Assembly (NCBI GenBank): GCA_031396835.1
Contig: JANNLO010000205.1
Coordinates: 1-49,138, forward strand
Direction of reading: 5' to 3'
From: Snowella sp031396835
Lineage (GTDB): Bacteria; Cyanobacteriota; Cyanobacteriia; Cyanobacteriales; Microcystaceae
Length of the DNA stretch: 49,138 bases
Below are positions 8,541 to 17,180 of this stretch, piece after piece. The notes under the pieces were generated by a model. It was not told where the DNA came from. It saw only the letters and a program-made list of their open reading frames with translations, and searched no databases. The translations under genes were made by a program, and so were the position numbers. The first letter of the stretch is position 1, and each line of letters opens with the position of its first letter.

Positions 8541-9581
8541 ATGCAAGGACTCTTTAAAAGAATTTGGCAATGGCTCAGGCGTTTTTTTGGTCAATTTATA
8601 GGAGGAGATTTGGGAAAATATTCCTCTCAAAAAAGAAAAATTGGCCACACTGAAGCAGTTGTTGCTCTGACTGATACGGATTATGAATTTTTGTTTAGTC
8701 AATTATTAGAAGGAATTGATCACGGTTGGCACGAAGGTCGGGTTTTGAAGTTTTTTGACCAATTGAAAGAACGTGGAAAAACTAGACTTTGGGTTGGTTG
8801 GTTAGAAAGATTTGGTGAAAAAGTGTTGTCTTCTTCCGTTCCCAATTTACCTTTGGCAACCAAAATGATGCGTTTGGGAGAATTGGCTCAGTCTTTTCCT
8901 CAAATTGAACCGATTGGGCAGCAATCTTATGCTATTGGACGGCAATTATACGCACGGGAGTCGGTGAATAATGAAGTTTGGGAATATTCTGGCCCTGATG
9001 TGGGAATTGATGTGTTGCCAGAAGTTGCTGCCGATGTTCAAACGGAAAGTTACACTTTGGAAGAATTGACGGAGCAATTACAAACAAACACGGTTTTGGC
9101 GGAAACATTAGCTCAACAATTAGGGCTAACTTCTACTAATCCTGATGAAATTCTGGCGGCTTTGGTCTCAGAATTTAATGTTGTGCAAGAAGGAATAGAA
9201 AGTCAACCGCTTCCTGAAACGGCTGAAGCTTGGTTACAAAGAGGAATTCAGCAGGGTAAGGTGGGCGACTTGGATGGGGCGATCGCAAGTTGGGATGAGT
9301 GTTTGGCTTTAGATCCCACGTCAATAGAAGCTTGGCAAAATCGGGGCAGTGCTTTGGGAAATATCGGTCGTCTGGAGGAAGCGATCGCCTGTTTTGAGAA
9401 AGTTTTATTATTAGATCCAGAAGATCAGCAAGCTTGGTTTAATCGGGGTTTGGTTTGGGAATCTGTGGGTAAAAATGAAGAAGCGATCGCCAGTTATCAA
9501 AAAGTTTTACAACTGAATCCTAGTTTTCAAATGGCTCAACAAAGAATCGATTATTTATTATCTTCTCAATCGCCAAATTAA
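8541..9581 (+). CDS. TPR-repeat protein with cyanobacterial N-terminal domain
   Basis: The C-terminal third of this 346-residue protein holds three consecutive tetratricopeptide repeats (about 230-333). Each has the A..W...G..LG...EA..CF.K.L.LDP layout (for example AWQNRGSALGNIGRLEEAIA). TPRs are protein-protein interaction scaffolds. The N-terminal half begins with a basic amphipathic stretch (LFKRIWQWLRRFFGQF), then a helical domain ending near residue 150 that I cannot assign, and an acidic linker. The protein is probably cytoplasmic or loosely membrane-associated; its partner is unknown. Two HIP1 octamers fall inside the TPR units. Confidence 0.75.
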   Translation: MQGLFKRIWQWLRRFFGQFIGGDLGKYSSQKRKIGHTEAVVALTDTDYEFLFSQLLEGIDHGWHEGRVLKFFDQLKERGKTRLWVGWLERFGEKVLSSSVPNLPLATKMMRLGELAQSFPQIEPIGQQSYAIGRQLYARESVNNEVWEYSGPDVGIDVLPEVAADVQTESYTLEELTEQLQTNTVLAETLAQQLGLTSTNPDEILAALVSEFNVVQEGIESQPLPETAEAWLQRGIQQGKVGDLDGAIASWDECLALDPTSIEAWQNRGSALGNIGRLEEAIACFEKVLLLDPEDQQAWFNRGLVWESVGKNEEAIASYQKVLQLNPSFQMAQQRIDYLLSSQSPN

Positions 9582-9600
9582 GAGGTTAAAAAAATTAGGA

Positions 9601-9930
9601 TTAGCGATTTTCAAAGCCTCTAATTTCGCTGCAAACTTCATAAAAGTCTGTAACAGGCGGTTGGGAAAATAGGGGAGCCATTTCTTCTAAAAACTGTCTA
9701 TATTCCTCGTTTTGATTGGCTTCCATGTCTTCAATTTTTTCCCAAATAATGATGGCAATGCCTTCTTCGGAGTTGGGTTTTTGTAAAAGATAAGCTCCCT
9801 TAAAGCCGTTTTTATAGGTAGATACTGCTTTTTCATAGAGTCTTTGAGCTTCGGCAAATTTTCCTGGCTTAAATTCTCCAATCGCAATATAGGCATATTT
9901 ATGTTGTAAAAAATCTAAAAATTCTGGCAT
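9601..9930 (-). CDS. Small alpha-beta barrel protein, ABM-like
   Basis: The 109-residue protein has the feel of the dimeric alpha/beta barrel (antibiotic biosynthesis monooxygenase-like) superfamily. A strand YAYIAIGEFKPGKFAEAQRL leads into a helix, then GAYLLQKPNSEEGIAIIIWE is the strand-turn-strand, followed by DMEANQNEEYRQFLEEMAPL as the second helix. No catalytic residues can be assigned and many such proteins have no known reaction. It is convergent with the TPR gene, 19 bp away. Confidence 0.55.
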   Translation of the reverse strand: MPEFLDFLQHKYAYIAIGEFKPGKFAEAQRLYEKAVSTYKNGFKGAYLLQKPNSEEGIAIIIWEKIEDMEANQNEEYRQFLEEMAPLFSQPPVTDFYEVCSEIRGFENR

Positions 9931-10035
9931 AATTTGTTCCTCAAAATCTAAAAGTGAATAATCAAAAATTGCGCGTATTAAGATATTATTTGTAATTGCA
10001 TTAACCAGAAATTATTGTATTTCTTGATATTTTGC

Positions 10036-11322
10036 TTATTGACCCACGACTGACACGCCATCCACCAAAACAGAGGGAGTATAACAAGAACCATTCCATT
10101 GGCGATCGCTACCTACTGCCAAAATTTGTTGAAGAATGGTATAAACATTGCCTGCAATCATTGTATCTTTGACTCGACCGATAATTTCGCCTTGTTCGAT
10201 GCGATAGCCTAAATCGATGTTGACAGAAAAATCGCCAGAAATATCAGGCCCGCCGCCTAAAATTTGATCAATTACCAACCCATTTTTTACTGTTCCAATC
10301 AAGTCTGTTAATGATCCTTGACCTGGTTCAATTATGCAGTTGACCAAGTTGGGGGTGGGATAAGCTCCTAAACTTGGACGAAAACCATTGCCTGTATTTG
10401 GAGAACCAAGTTTGCGGGCAATGGCGCGATCGCTGTAAAACCGTTCAATCTTACCTTGATTAATAAAAGTTAAAGCTTGAGTCGGCGTTCCTTCATCATC
10501 AAAAGGACAATCATAGGGAATTTGTTGGGGATCTTGGGAAAAAGTTAATAATTCTGAAAGCACTTTTTCACCCAATTTCTGGCTCCAAGGCGAAGAATCT
10601 TCCAAAATTCGTTTGCCATTTAAGGCCGCGATCACGATTCCCCAAAGCATTGTGGCAGCATTCGGTGTAAAAATTACAGGAACTTTACCCGTTGGGTTGG
10701 GTGCGTTGTCTTTTGCCCAAATTAAACGTTGAAAAATTTGCTCAACTATTTGGTGCGGATTAATTTTGTCTCTGCTATATTCTCCGTCATAAACTGCTAA
10801 AAAATCTTCGCCACGAACCCACTCCACGCCGAAGTAATAACTAATTGAGGTATCTTGATGTTCACAGTGCAAACCGTTGGAGTTGAGCAAAATCGTCTGG
10901 TCTTCTTCGCATTCTAATTCGCCGCTACACAAGACTTCAGGATATTTTTCTCGGATTTTTGCGATCGCATTTCGACCTATTTCAACTAAGTTTTCAACAG
11001 CTAAAGTTTTGCCAATGGGCTGATAAATTGCAGTTCGGGCTGCGTTTAATTCTGGGGTTTCGGGTGGGTTTAACGGGGAAAGGGCGATCGCTTTTTCAAC
11101 CAAAGCTTGGGGATCAACGGGGCCATAGGCAACTGCTAAACCTGGACGACCTTCTTGCCAAACTCTTAATGCAGTTCCTTCTGATTCAGAACTTTCTAGT
11201 TGCTTGAGACGATTGGCTTCAAAAAAAACAGGATGGGACTGCGATCGCGAATAATAAACCTCGGCTTCTTCTGCACCAGCTTTTTGTGCTAATGCTAACA
11301 ATTGTTCTAGGTCTTGTTTCAT
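10036..11322 (-). CDS. pmbA: TldE/PmbA-type metallopeptidase homologue
   Basis: The 428-residue protein belongs to the TldD/PmbA (modulator of DNA gyrase) family. The N-terminal part is EEAEVYYSRSQSHPVFFEAN; the C-terminal part shows the family's glycine-rich end (LGGGPDISGDFSVNIDLGYR, then GNVYTILQQILAVGSDRQW). TldD and TldE form a protease that trims peptides such as microcins. In the known complex TldD carries the zinc-binding HExxxH; none is visible here, which fits the TldE partner. ATG at 11322 follows GGAG at a good distance, so I prefer it over an upstream TTG at 11334. No tldD lies nearby. Confidence 0.85.
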   Translation of the reverse strand: MKQDLEQLLALAQKAGAEEAEVYYSRSQSHPVFFEANRLKQLESSESEGTALRVWQEGRPGLAVAYGPVDPQALVEKAIALSPLNPPETPELNAARTAIYQPIGKTLAVENLVEIGRNAIAKIREKYPEVLCSGELECEEDQTILLNSNGLHCEHQDTSISYYFGVEWVRGEDFLAVYDGEYSRDKINPHQIVEQIFQRLIWAKDNAPNPTGKVPVIFTPNAATMLWGIVIAALNGKRILEDSSPWSQKLGEKVLSELLTFSQDPQQIPYDCPFDDEGTPTQALTFINQGKIERFYSDRAIARKLGSPNTGNGFRPSLGAYPTPNLVNCIIEPGQGSLTDLIGTVKNGLVIDQILGGGPDISGDFSVNIDLGYRIEQGEIIGRVKDTMIAGNVYTILQQILAVGSDRQWNGSCYTPSVLVDGVSVVGQ

Positions 11323-11334
11323 CGTCAACTCCAA

Positions 11335-11750
11335 AAGTTTCTTCTTTTATTATTAAGGATATTGGCAATCAGAAAACATTAAAACTTGCTTTAATTACAA
11401 CTTCATGAAACTTAAGTCTTGTTCTATAAATTCTTATATCAGTTAATAGTTAAGGTATTTAATAATTAAGAAATTAGATCCAAATATCATATTTTTTTTA
11501 GCTTGTCTAAAAATGCGAAATTAACAATAAATATTTTTTTTAATAAAAGTTAGCAAAATAAAGATAATTACTAAAATATCTCTTAATTTTCTCAAATCTT
11601 TTGTAATCTTGAAATCGTTTAATTCATTCGGCTGCTTACTCTAATTAACCTAACATTATCCGCGATCACACTCTTTTTATAAACTGAGTTTTTGTTAATT
11701 TTTTGCGATCGAAAAAGGGTGGAATAAAAAAAGCATTTAAGGAGTGTGAG
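11335..11750. other. AT-rich intergenic region upstream of the leader ORF
   Basis: This stretch is strongly AT-rich with long A and T runs and contains no convincing gene. It must hold the promoter for the downstream leader ORF and fasciclin gene on the plus strand and that of pmbA on the minus strand. I could not place either with confidence. Confidence 0.4.
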
Positions 11751-11855
11751 ATGGGACATTTTTTAAAGTGGCAAAAGAGTCGAATTTCTATAAAAATAAA
11801 TAGACTAGGGTTAATACAAGTTTACATATGTTTACAAATCACAAAAAAATTATGA
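11751..11855 (+). CDS. 34-codon leader ORF overlapping the fasciclin gene
   Basis: ATG at 11751 is preceded by a strong ribosome site AAGGAGTG (11739-11746) and opens a 34-residue basic peptide beginning MGHFLKWQKSRISIKINR. It stops with TGA at 11853-11855, which overlaps the ATG at 11852 of the fasciclin gene as ATGA. This is the classic arrangement for translational coupling: the downstream start itself has no visible ribosome site. The peptide resembles nothing I know. It may matter only as a ribosome-delivery device. Confidence 0.45.
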   Translation: MGHFLKWQKSRISIKINRLGLIQVYICLQITKKL

Positions 11856-12463
11856 AAGTATCAAAACAATCTCCTTTAATCTCTCTTTGTCTTGGTTTAG
11901 TCGCTCTAAGTACAACAACTCTTTTTTCTACTTTTCCTGCGATCGCCGAGAATTGCACCCAAGAAAAAACGTCCTCTAATCTTTTAGCGGGAGGGATGAA
12001 GCCCACAACAGGAACAGAAACAACAACAGGAGCAACAACAGGAACAACTACAGAAACGATTGTAGAAGTTGCAGCGACAAATGGTTCTTTTAACACTTTA
12101 GTTGCGGCAATTAAAGCAGCGGGATTAGTTGAAACCCTTTCAGGAAAAGGGCCATTCACTGTTTTTGCACCAACAGATAAAGCATTTGAAGCTCTCCCCA
12201 AAGGAACAGTAGAAAGCTTACTCAAACCAGAAAATAAAGCTAAATTACAAAAACTTTTAACCTACCACGTCGTTAGTGGAGAAGTCACTTCAAAAATGAT
12301 CAAGTCAGGAGATGTCAACACTGTAGAGGGAAGCTCTGTTAGTGTTAGCGTGAATGATGGCAAACTCAAGGTTGGCTCTGCTAATATAATTTCTGTAGAT
12401 GTGGATGCGAGTAATGGTGTGATTCATGTTATTGACAAGGTGCTTTTGCCTCCTGATTTGTAA
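11852..12463 (+). CDS. Secreted fasciclin (FAS1) domain protein
   Basis: The 203-residue protein has a Sec signal peptide (MKVSKQSPLISLCLGLVALS, cleaved near AIA-EN). A low-complexity Thr/Gly/Glu linker follows, then one FAS1 domain with both signature blocks: FTVFAPTDKAFEALPKGTV, and LTYHVVSGEVTSKMI leading to NGVIHVIDKVLLPPDL. FAS1 domains mediate adhesion outside the cell. I chose the ATG at 11852 because it gives a standard signal peptide and overlaps the leader ORF stop; an in-frame ATG at 11828 would add eight polar residues. The linker DNA (about 12004-12056) is a run of imperfect ACAACAGGAACA-like repeats. Confidence 0.85.
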   Translation: MKVSKQSPLISLCLGLVALSTTTLFSTFPAIAENCTQEKTSSNLLAGGMKPTTGTETTTGATTGTTTETIVEVAATNGSFNTLVAAIKAAGLVETLSGKGPFTVFAPTDKAFEALPKGTVESLLKPENKAKLQKLLTYHVVSGEVTSKMIKSGDVNTVEGSSVSVSVNDGKLKVGSANIISVDVDASNGVIHVIDKVLLPPDL

Positions 12464-12686
12464 TTTTTAGGTATTTGTTTTTTTGAATTAATTTGAATTA
12501 AAGGGAATGGGCAAACCTGGCGAAAATTGTTTTTTTCTTCAGTCTTAATCTTAAAAGACCTATTTCCTTTTTTTTAGTTCTTAATCAATGGCTGAATCTA
12601 GTTTGAAATTTCGGAAAGTAATAGCTTCTAAAAATTTGAAATTATTATCTTAATTAGGTTTTTTAAAATTTAGAATTGCTGAAAAA

Positions 12687-15131
12687 CTAGAGCATTAAAA
12701 TATTGATAATTCGGCAATCTTTAAACAACAAAACAATACTAGATATAGCCATTTCTAGTTCAATTTCCAAATCTCTATTGTGAATATCTGTAATTAATTT
12801 ATAAATCAATTCAAAATTAATACGGTCTTCTTTTTCCATAAAATAAAAATTACCATGATGAGAATTATTTAACTTTTCAATCTCATCTTTACCAACCTTC
12901 CCTATAATATTATTTTTTCTCCCATCTCGCCAAAGTTGAAACTTAATTTCTTTATGATTAATTACTAATTCATTAAAATTTTTAATCCGACTTGTAAATG
13001 TCGAACCATCTAATTCTAAAAACGCCACAGCAAAACTTTGATCAGCATATTGAATTACACAATTTACAGGAATCTTTTTTCTTCCCAAATGTAGATAATC
13101 AATAACATAGTTTGAACGAATTTTAAAAGCTTCAGCAATTTCTAAAAACTTGCCTAGATCATCACTATCATTAATAATTTGTAATTTCTCATATTCCTGT
13201 TCTAATAAAGGACGAGTTCGTTGAATAAAATCTTGAACTTTTGTATTAATCTCATGATTTTGATCTTTACTTTTATTAAAACCAAGCTCATTATTAACAT
13301 TATTTATAGTAGTATCTGTATCAGCAAAATCTAATTCTAATAAGACTTGACCCATTTTTTGAAACAGCAATTTAAACTGGTGTAAATTATTTTCAAGACT
13401 CGCAATTCTTGTTTCTAAAATAAGTTGATCAGAACCTATTTCTAATTGAGTCGTTTTAGATTTAACTAGCTTTGTTTTTTCTGGAAGAGGAATACCATGA
13501 ATTTTGTGATGGTAATAATCAGAAGCACTATTTAAAATGGCTCGAATAGAATTATTATTTAAAATTATTGCTAATTCTGTTGTTGTAAATAAAGTCTCAA
13601 TGGACAATCCTACTGACTTAATTTTAGCCCTTAAAATTTCAATTAAATAGTCATCTGATGGACGTTGTAAATAAATTTGATTTTGTGAAATTCGATCAAT
13701 AATTGCTCCATCAAATATTGCTTTAAATTGTTCCCAGCGATCGGGAAAAACATTCAAAATAATTAAGCTATTCGGCACATGAGTAAACATTTCTTTTACT
13801 GCTTCTCCAAAGGCCAATAAAAGTTGCTCATTATGCTTTAAACCTAAAACTTCTAGTTGATCAAAGATAATAATTAAAGGTTCATCTAATAAAGATAACT
13901 TACTAAAAACAGAAATAGCTTCTAAAGAAAAGGCTTCTTTACTCATCTCTTCATTCCAATTATTTAAGCCAACTGCCTCTAATTCAATATCATTTAATTC
14001 TTCTGCTGCTAACCAACGAGCCACCAACTTTTTAAGATGAGGTTTACTATAACTACAGTATTTAATAATACCCTTAATAATCTGCGAAGCGTAACCCGCT
14101 AAACCATATTCACTCATCCACCATTCATCAGTTCGTTTTTCAATATGCCGCCAATAATCTAATTTTTTACCGCTTCCTTCTGCTCCTAATTGCTCATAAA
14201 TATCTAAAGGATTAGATTTTAAAATATTAATAATATCTTGATCTTTTTGAGTTAAAAGAATAAAACCTGTTCGGCTAATTAATTTCACAAAACTATGGGC
14301 AAGTAGTGTTTCTAACTGGGTGTAACCTGTCTCTGGTATTTTTTCGACAAAGGATTCTAAAATTCGACTATAAGTATGAAATAAAACCGAATCAGCATTA
14401 TTAGGACAACGAATAAATAAAAGTCGATTAACCTTTAACAATTCCTTGGCTAACCGCATCATTAAATGAGTTTTTCCACTGCCTGGCTCACCAATAATAA
14501 CTGTTCCTTTAGATTGGTGATTTTGATCTTGTTTAATATCCGTAATAATCCATTTTAATCTTTCAAATTCATCTTGATAAATTGATTTTAAATCTAGATG
14601 ATCTTGAAAAGGATTATCAACTCGACTAGAAGCAAAAGGATTGACTGATATTTGAGCTGAATTCATGGCTTTACACTCCAATATTTTACAATAAAGCTGA
14701 TAGGTGAATTGAGCATCATAACGAGCAGTATGAGCTTGTTCAGGATTGAAATATTTTTGATGAACTTTTAAACCCAATTTCTGACTCAAATAAGCAAGTG
14801 AATAACTAGCTAAATTGGGATAATATCGCTGTGCTAATTGAACACTACATCCCCATTCTAGCTTAGAAAATTTGATTCTTATTTTAATACAACTTCGGCG
14901 TAAAACTTCTAAATCATGTTGAGCATAATGACAGATAATTAATTTATTTTGAGCAATTTGAAAAAAATCTAGAAGAATTTGTTTTAGAGGTTTAAGATTA
15001 ATTTTAATTTCTCTATTTTCAAGATACTCTTTTGTAAATGCTTCATAAATTAGTTTTCCTTGGTGATTAATAACTGCAATTTGTCTAATATATTCCTTTC
15101 CTTCGGTGTCAACAATCAGGAACTCTTTCAT
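12687..15131 (-). CDS. DEDDh exonuclease fused to P-loop ATPase and unknown C-terminal domain
   Basis: This 814-residue protein has at least three parts. Residues 1-150 are a DEDDh 3'-5' exonuclease with all five acidic/His positions visible: D8 and E10 in VDTEG, D73 in HYAQHD, and H134 with D139 in HTARYD. Residues 185-540 are a P-loop ATPase: Walker A GEPGSGKT (214-221), Walker B IIIFDQLE (420-427), a sensor-like strand SLIILN (455-460) and an R480 that could serve as an arginine finger. This layout recalls Cdc6/Orc or STAND ATPases. A coiled-coil-like stretch (566-600) leads to a conserved-looking but unassigned domain (630-800). It is a lone gene, very AT-rich, without any complete GCGATCGC, unlike most neighbours. 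Function is unknown; DNA repair or defence are possibilities only. Confidence 0.8.
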   Translation of the reverse strand: MKEFLIVDTEGKEYIRQIAVINHQGKLIYEAFTKEYLENREIKINLKPLKQILLDFFQIAQNKLIICHYAQHDLEVLRRSCIKIRIKFSKLEWGCSVQLAQRYYPNLASYSLAYLSQKLGLKVHQKYFNPEQAHTARYDAQFTYQLYCKILECKAMNSAQISVNPFASSRVDNPFQDHLDLKSIYQDEFERLKWIITDIKQDQNHQSKGTVIIGEPGSGKTHLMMRLAKELLKVNRLLFIRCPNNADSVLFHTYSRILESFVEKIPETGYTQLETLLAHSFVKLISRTGFILLTQKDQDIINILKSNPLDIYEQLGAEGSGKKLDYWRHIEKRTDEWWMSEYGLAGYASQIIKGIIKYCSYSKPHLKKLVARWLAAEELNDIELEAVGLNNWNEEMSKEAFSLEAISVFSKLSLLDEPLIIIFDQLEVLGLKHNEQLLLAFGEAVKEMFTHVPNSLIILNVFPDRWEQFKAIFDGAIIDRISQNQIYLQRPSDDYLIEILRAKIKSVGLSIETLFTTTELAIILNNNSIRAILNSASDYYHHKIHGIPLPEKTKLVKSKTTQLEIGSDQLILETRIASLENNLHQFKLLFQKMGQVLLELDFADTDTTINNVNNELGFNKSKDQNHEINTKVQDFIQRTRPLLEQEYEKLQIINDSDDLGKFLEIAEAFKIRSNYVIDYLHLGRKKIPVNCVIQYADQSFAVAFLELDGSTFTSRIKNFNELVINHKEIKFQLWRDGRKNNIIGKVGKDEIEKLNNSHHGNFYFMEKEDRINFELIYKLITDIHNRDLEIELEMAISSIVLLFKDCRIINILML

Positions 15132-15450
15132 TTGTGATGAATGTTTAATAAGATGTTCATTGAAATTATTTTAATCTAATTAAATTAATTAAAATTCTCC
15201 CACAATTTGAACTAATTTCTGCAATACAACTATAATAGTATAAATCTGTTTAAACTTCTTCAATTAAATTTAATAAATTCAAGTTATTTTCTGTTAATAA
15301 TTTTATAATAGTTAAACATTTTCATTTATTAATAAACTCTGATAATTAATAGCTAAAAATCTTAGATAATATAAATCTATCTTGACAATATAAAAAAGAA
15401 AAATAAATTTTGGGAGTAAGATAGAAACAATGAATTAATTGACAAATAAA
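15132..15450. other. Very AT-rich divergent intergenic region
   Basis: This gap separates the exonuclease-ATPase gene (minus) from the BaiN-like gene (plus). It is dominated by A and T with repeated TTAATTAA-like runs. The only assignable element is the plus-strand promoter at 15382-15409. Confidence 0.4.
15382..15409 (+). promoter_or_regulatory. Sigma70-type promoter for the BaiN-like gene
   Basis: A perfect -35 TTGACA (15382-15387) is followed after 16 bp by TAAATT (15404-15409), four of six matches to the -10 consensus. Transcription would begin near 15416, about 35 bases before the ATG at 15451. Confidence 0.5.
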
Positions 15451-16689
15451 ATGGAGAATATTCAACAATTAAGAGTAATTATTATTGGTGGTGGTGCCGC
15501 AGGATTTTTTGCCGCAATTACCTGTGCAATGACCTATTCTAATGCCCAAATTACTCTGCTAGAAGCAGGTCGAGAGTTTTTAACTAAGGTGAAAATATCG
15601 GGAGGAGGACGATGTAATGTCACCCATAATTGTTTTGAACCGTCCCAGTTAGTGCAGTATTACCCAAGAGGTGGCAAGGCTTTGCGGGGCGCATTTAATA
15701 GTTTTCAGCCTCAAGATACCGTTGATTGGTTTCAGTCGCGGAATGTTAGCTTAAAAACCGAGGCAGATGGTCGTATGTTTCCAATTACTGATAAGTCGGA
15801 AACGATCGCCAATTGTTTGCTAGAAACTGCTAAGGAATATGGTGTTCATTTACGTCTAAATAGTCCTGTTAAATCTATTCAGAAACAAGGGAACAAATTT
15901 GAAGTTGAACTGAAAAATGGAGAAATTTTAAAGAGCGATCGCGTCTTAATTGCAACAGGAAGTAATCCCCTAGGCTACAGTTGGGCAAAAGCATTGGGTC
16001 ATCAAGTTGAGATGCCTGTCCCTTCTTTATTTACTTTTAATATTAAAGATGATCGCTTGCTTGATTTAGCTGGAATTACAATTGAAAAGGTGCGCGTTAG
16101 TTTGCTGAGTTCAGATCAAAAAAAATTAGAACAAATTGGGCCATTACTAATCACTCATTGGGGCATAAGTGGCCCAGCAATTCTCAAATTGTCGGCTTGG
16201 GGAGCGAGAATATTACATGATCATCATTACCAAATGTCATTAATAATTAATTGGTTACCAAACTATAATTCTGAAACTTTAAAACAAGTTTTATTAAATA
16301 CTAAAAAAGTTCAAGCTCGTAAACAAATCATGACTTTTTCACCTGTGGAAATTCCCAAAAGACTTTGGCAAAGTTTAGTAACTTTTATTGGTATTGACTC
16401 AAAAATGGTTTGGGCTGATTTATCGAATAAACTATTAACTAATTTGCTCATAGAACTACTTCAAGGAAACTATCAAATTAAGGGAAAAGGTGTTTTTAAA
16501 GAAGAATTTGTTACCTGTGGCGGCGTTAATTTAAGTGAAGTGAACTTTAAAACAATGGAAAGCAAGAAATGTCCTGGTTTATTTTTTGCAGGAGAAATCT
16601 TAGATATTGATGGAGTGACAGGCGGATTTAATTTTCAAAGTGCCTGGACAACGGGTTGGTTAGCAGGAAAAGGACTAGTTAATGATTAA
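15451..16689 (+). CDS. BaiN/HI0933-family FAD-dependent oxidoreductase
   Basis: The 412-residue protein is a HI0933/YhiN/BaiN-type flavoprotein. It begins with the Rossmann FAD-binding motif VIIIGGGAAGFFAA (GGGAAG at 13-18). Further family marks are TKVKISGGGRCNVTHN, the ATGSNPLGYSWA block, LITHWGISGPAILKLSA and the closing FFAGEILDIDGVTGGFNFQSA, which contacts FAD. Members reduce enones or other unsaturated substrates, but the cyanobacterial substrate is not known. ATG at 15451 is preferred over an in-frame TTG at 15439. Confidence 0.88.
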   Translation: MENIQQLRVIIIGGGAAGFFAAITCAMTYSNAQITLLEAGREFLTKVKISGGGRCNVTHNCFEPSQLVQYYPRGGKALRGAFNSFQPQDTVDWFQSRNVSLKTEADGRMFPITDKSETIANCLLETAKEYGVHLRLNSPVKSIQKQGNKFEVELKNGEILKSDRVLIATGSNPLGYSWAKALGHQVEMPVPSLFTFNIKDDRLLDLAGITIEKVRVSLLSSDQKKLEQIGPLLITHWGISGPAILKLSAWGARILHDHHYQMSLIINWLPNYNSETLKQVLLNTKKVQARKQIMTFSPVEIPKRLWQSLVTFIGIDSKMVWADLSNKLLTNLLIELLQGNYQIKGKGVFKEEFVTCGGVNLSEVNFKTMESKKCPGLFFAGEILDIDGVTGGFNFQSAWTTGWLAGKGLVND

Positions 16690-16695
16690 TTAATT

Positions 16696-17076
16696 TTATT
16701 CTTCCAGTTGTCTGGCTGAGACTTCTACCACATCCACATCTATTGTTCCAGGAGGAGTTGAGCGCGTAAATTTTCCTGCTTCCACTTTTAATTCTTCTCC
16801 ACAATTGGGACAACGACATTCACTGCTATTAAATCCTGTAAAAGTGTAAGTACAAACGGGACAACTATCTTCAACTAAATTGCGTTTTAACCACCAACGA
16901 AATGCCCAAAAAGCGATCACAGGAGCAAAAAATAACAAGGCTAAAACAATGAGAACGCCGTTCACAATCCATTTTAAGCCGACGGCTCCCAGGAAAAGAC
17001 CCACCAACAAAATTGTTAACCAGCAGCCTAATCCAGACTGATTCAGCCAGCGTAATTGGGGGAAATTGTTATTCAC
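16696..17076 (-). CDS. Membrane protein with C-terminal zinc ribbon
   Basis: The 126-residue protein has two hydrophobic segments (about 17-36 and 38-60). A basic WWLKRN follows, then a four-cysteine knuckle CPVC (72-75) and CRCPNCG (86-92), spaced like a zinc ribbon. The C-terminus is acidic. The start is GTG at 17076, served by AAGGAG seven bases upstream. No function is known to me. It ends 6 bp from the convergent BaiN-like gene and lies just downstream of accA on the same strand, so it may be co-transcribed with it. Confidence 0.65.
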   Translation of the reverse strand: MNNNFPQLRWLNQSGLGCWLTILLVGLFLGAVGLKWIVNGVLIVLALLFFAPVIAFWAFRWWLKRNLVEDSCPVCTYTFTGFNSSECRCPNCGEELKVEAGKFTRSTPPGTIDVDVVEVSARQLEE

Positions 17077-17180
17077 TCCTTGTCTCCTTGTTTTTTGACT
17101 GAAAAGTTGTTGATCAGATTTTTCTATCCTAATCTATTGATCCCCAGACTGTGAATCTCTGGTGGGATCGATAAAAAAGC

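Noticed and set aside
9687..9896. 69-codon frame inside the ABM-like gene
   Set aside because: Same strand, different frame, wholly contained in the better-supported 109-codon gene.
11839..12225. 128-codon minus-strand frame over the fasciclin gene
   Set aside because: It is the complement of the signal-peptide and Thr-rich linker region; the valine-rich repeats mirror the ACAACAGGA repeats and have no start context.
12687..15131. Reading the exonuclease-ATPase gene as a known named defence system
   Set aside because: Domain content is suggestive only; no neighbouring defence gene, toxin, CRISPR array or methylase is present, so no system name is justified.
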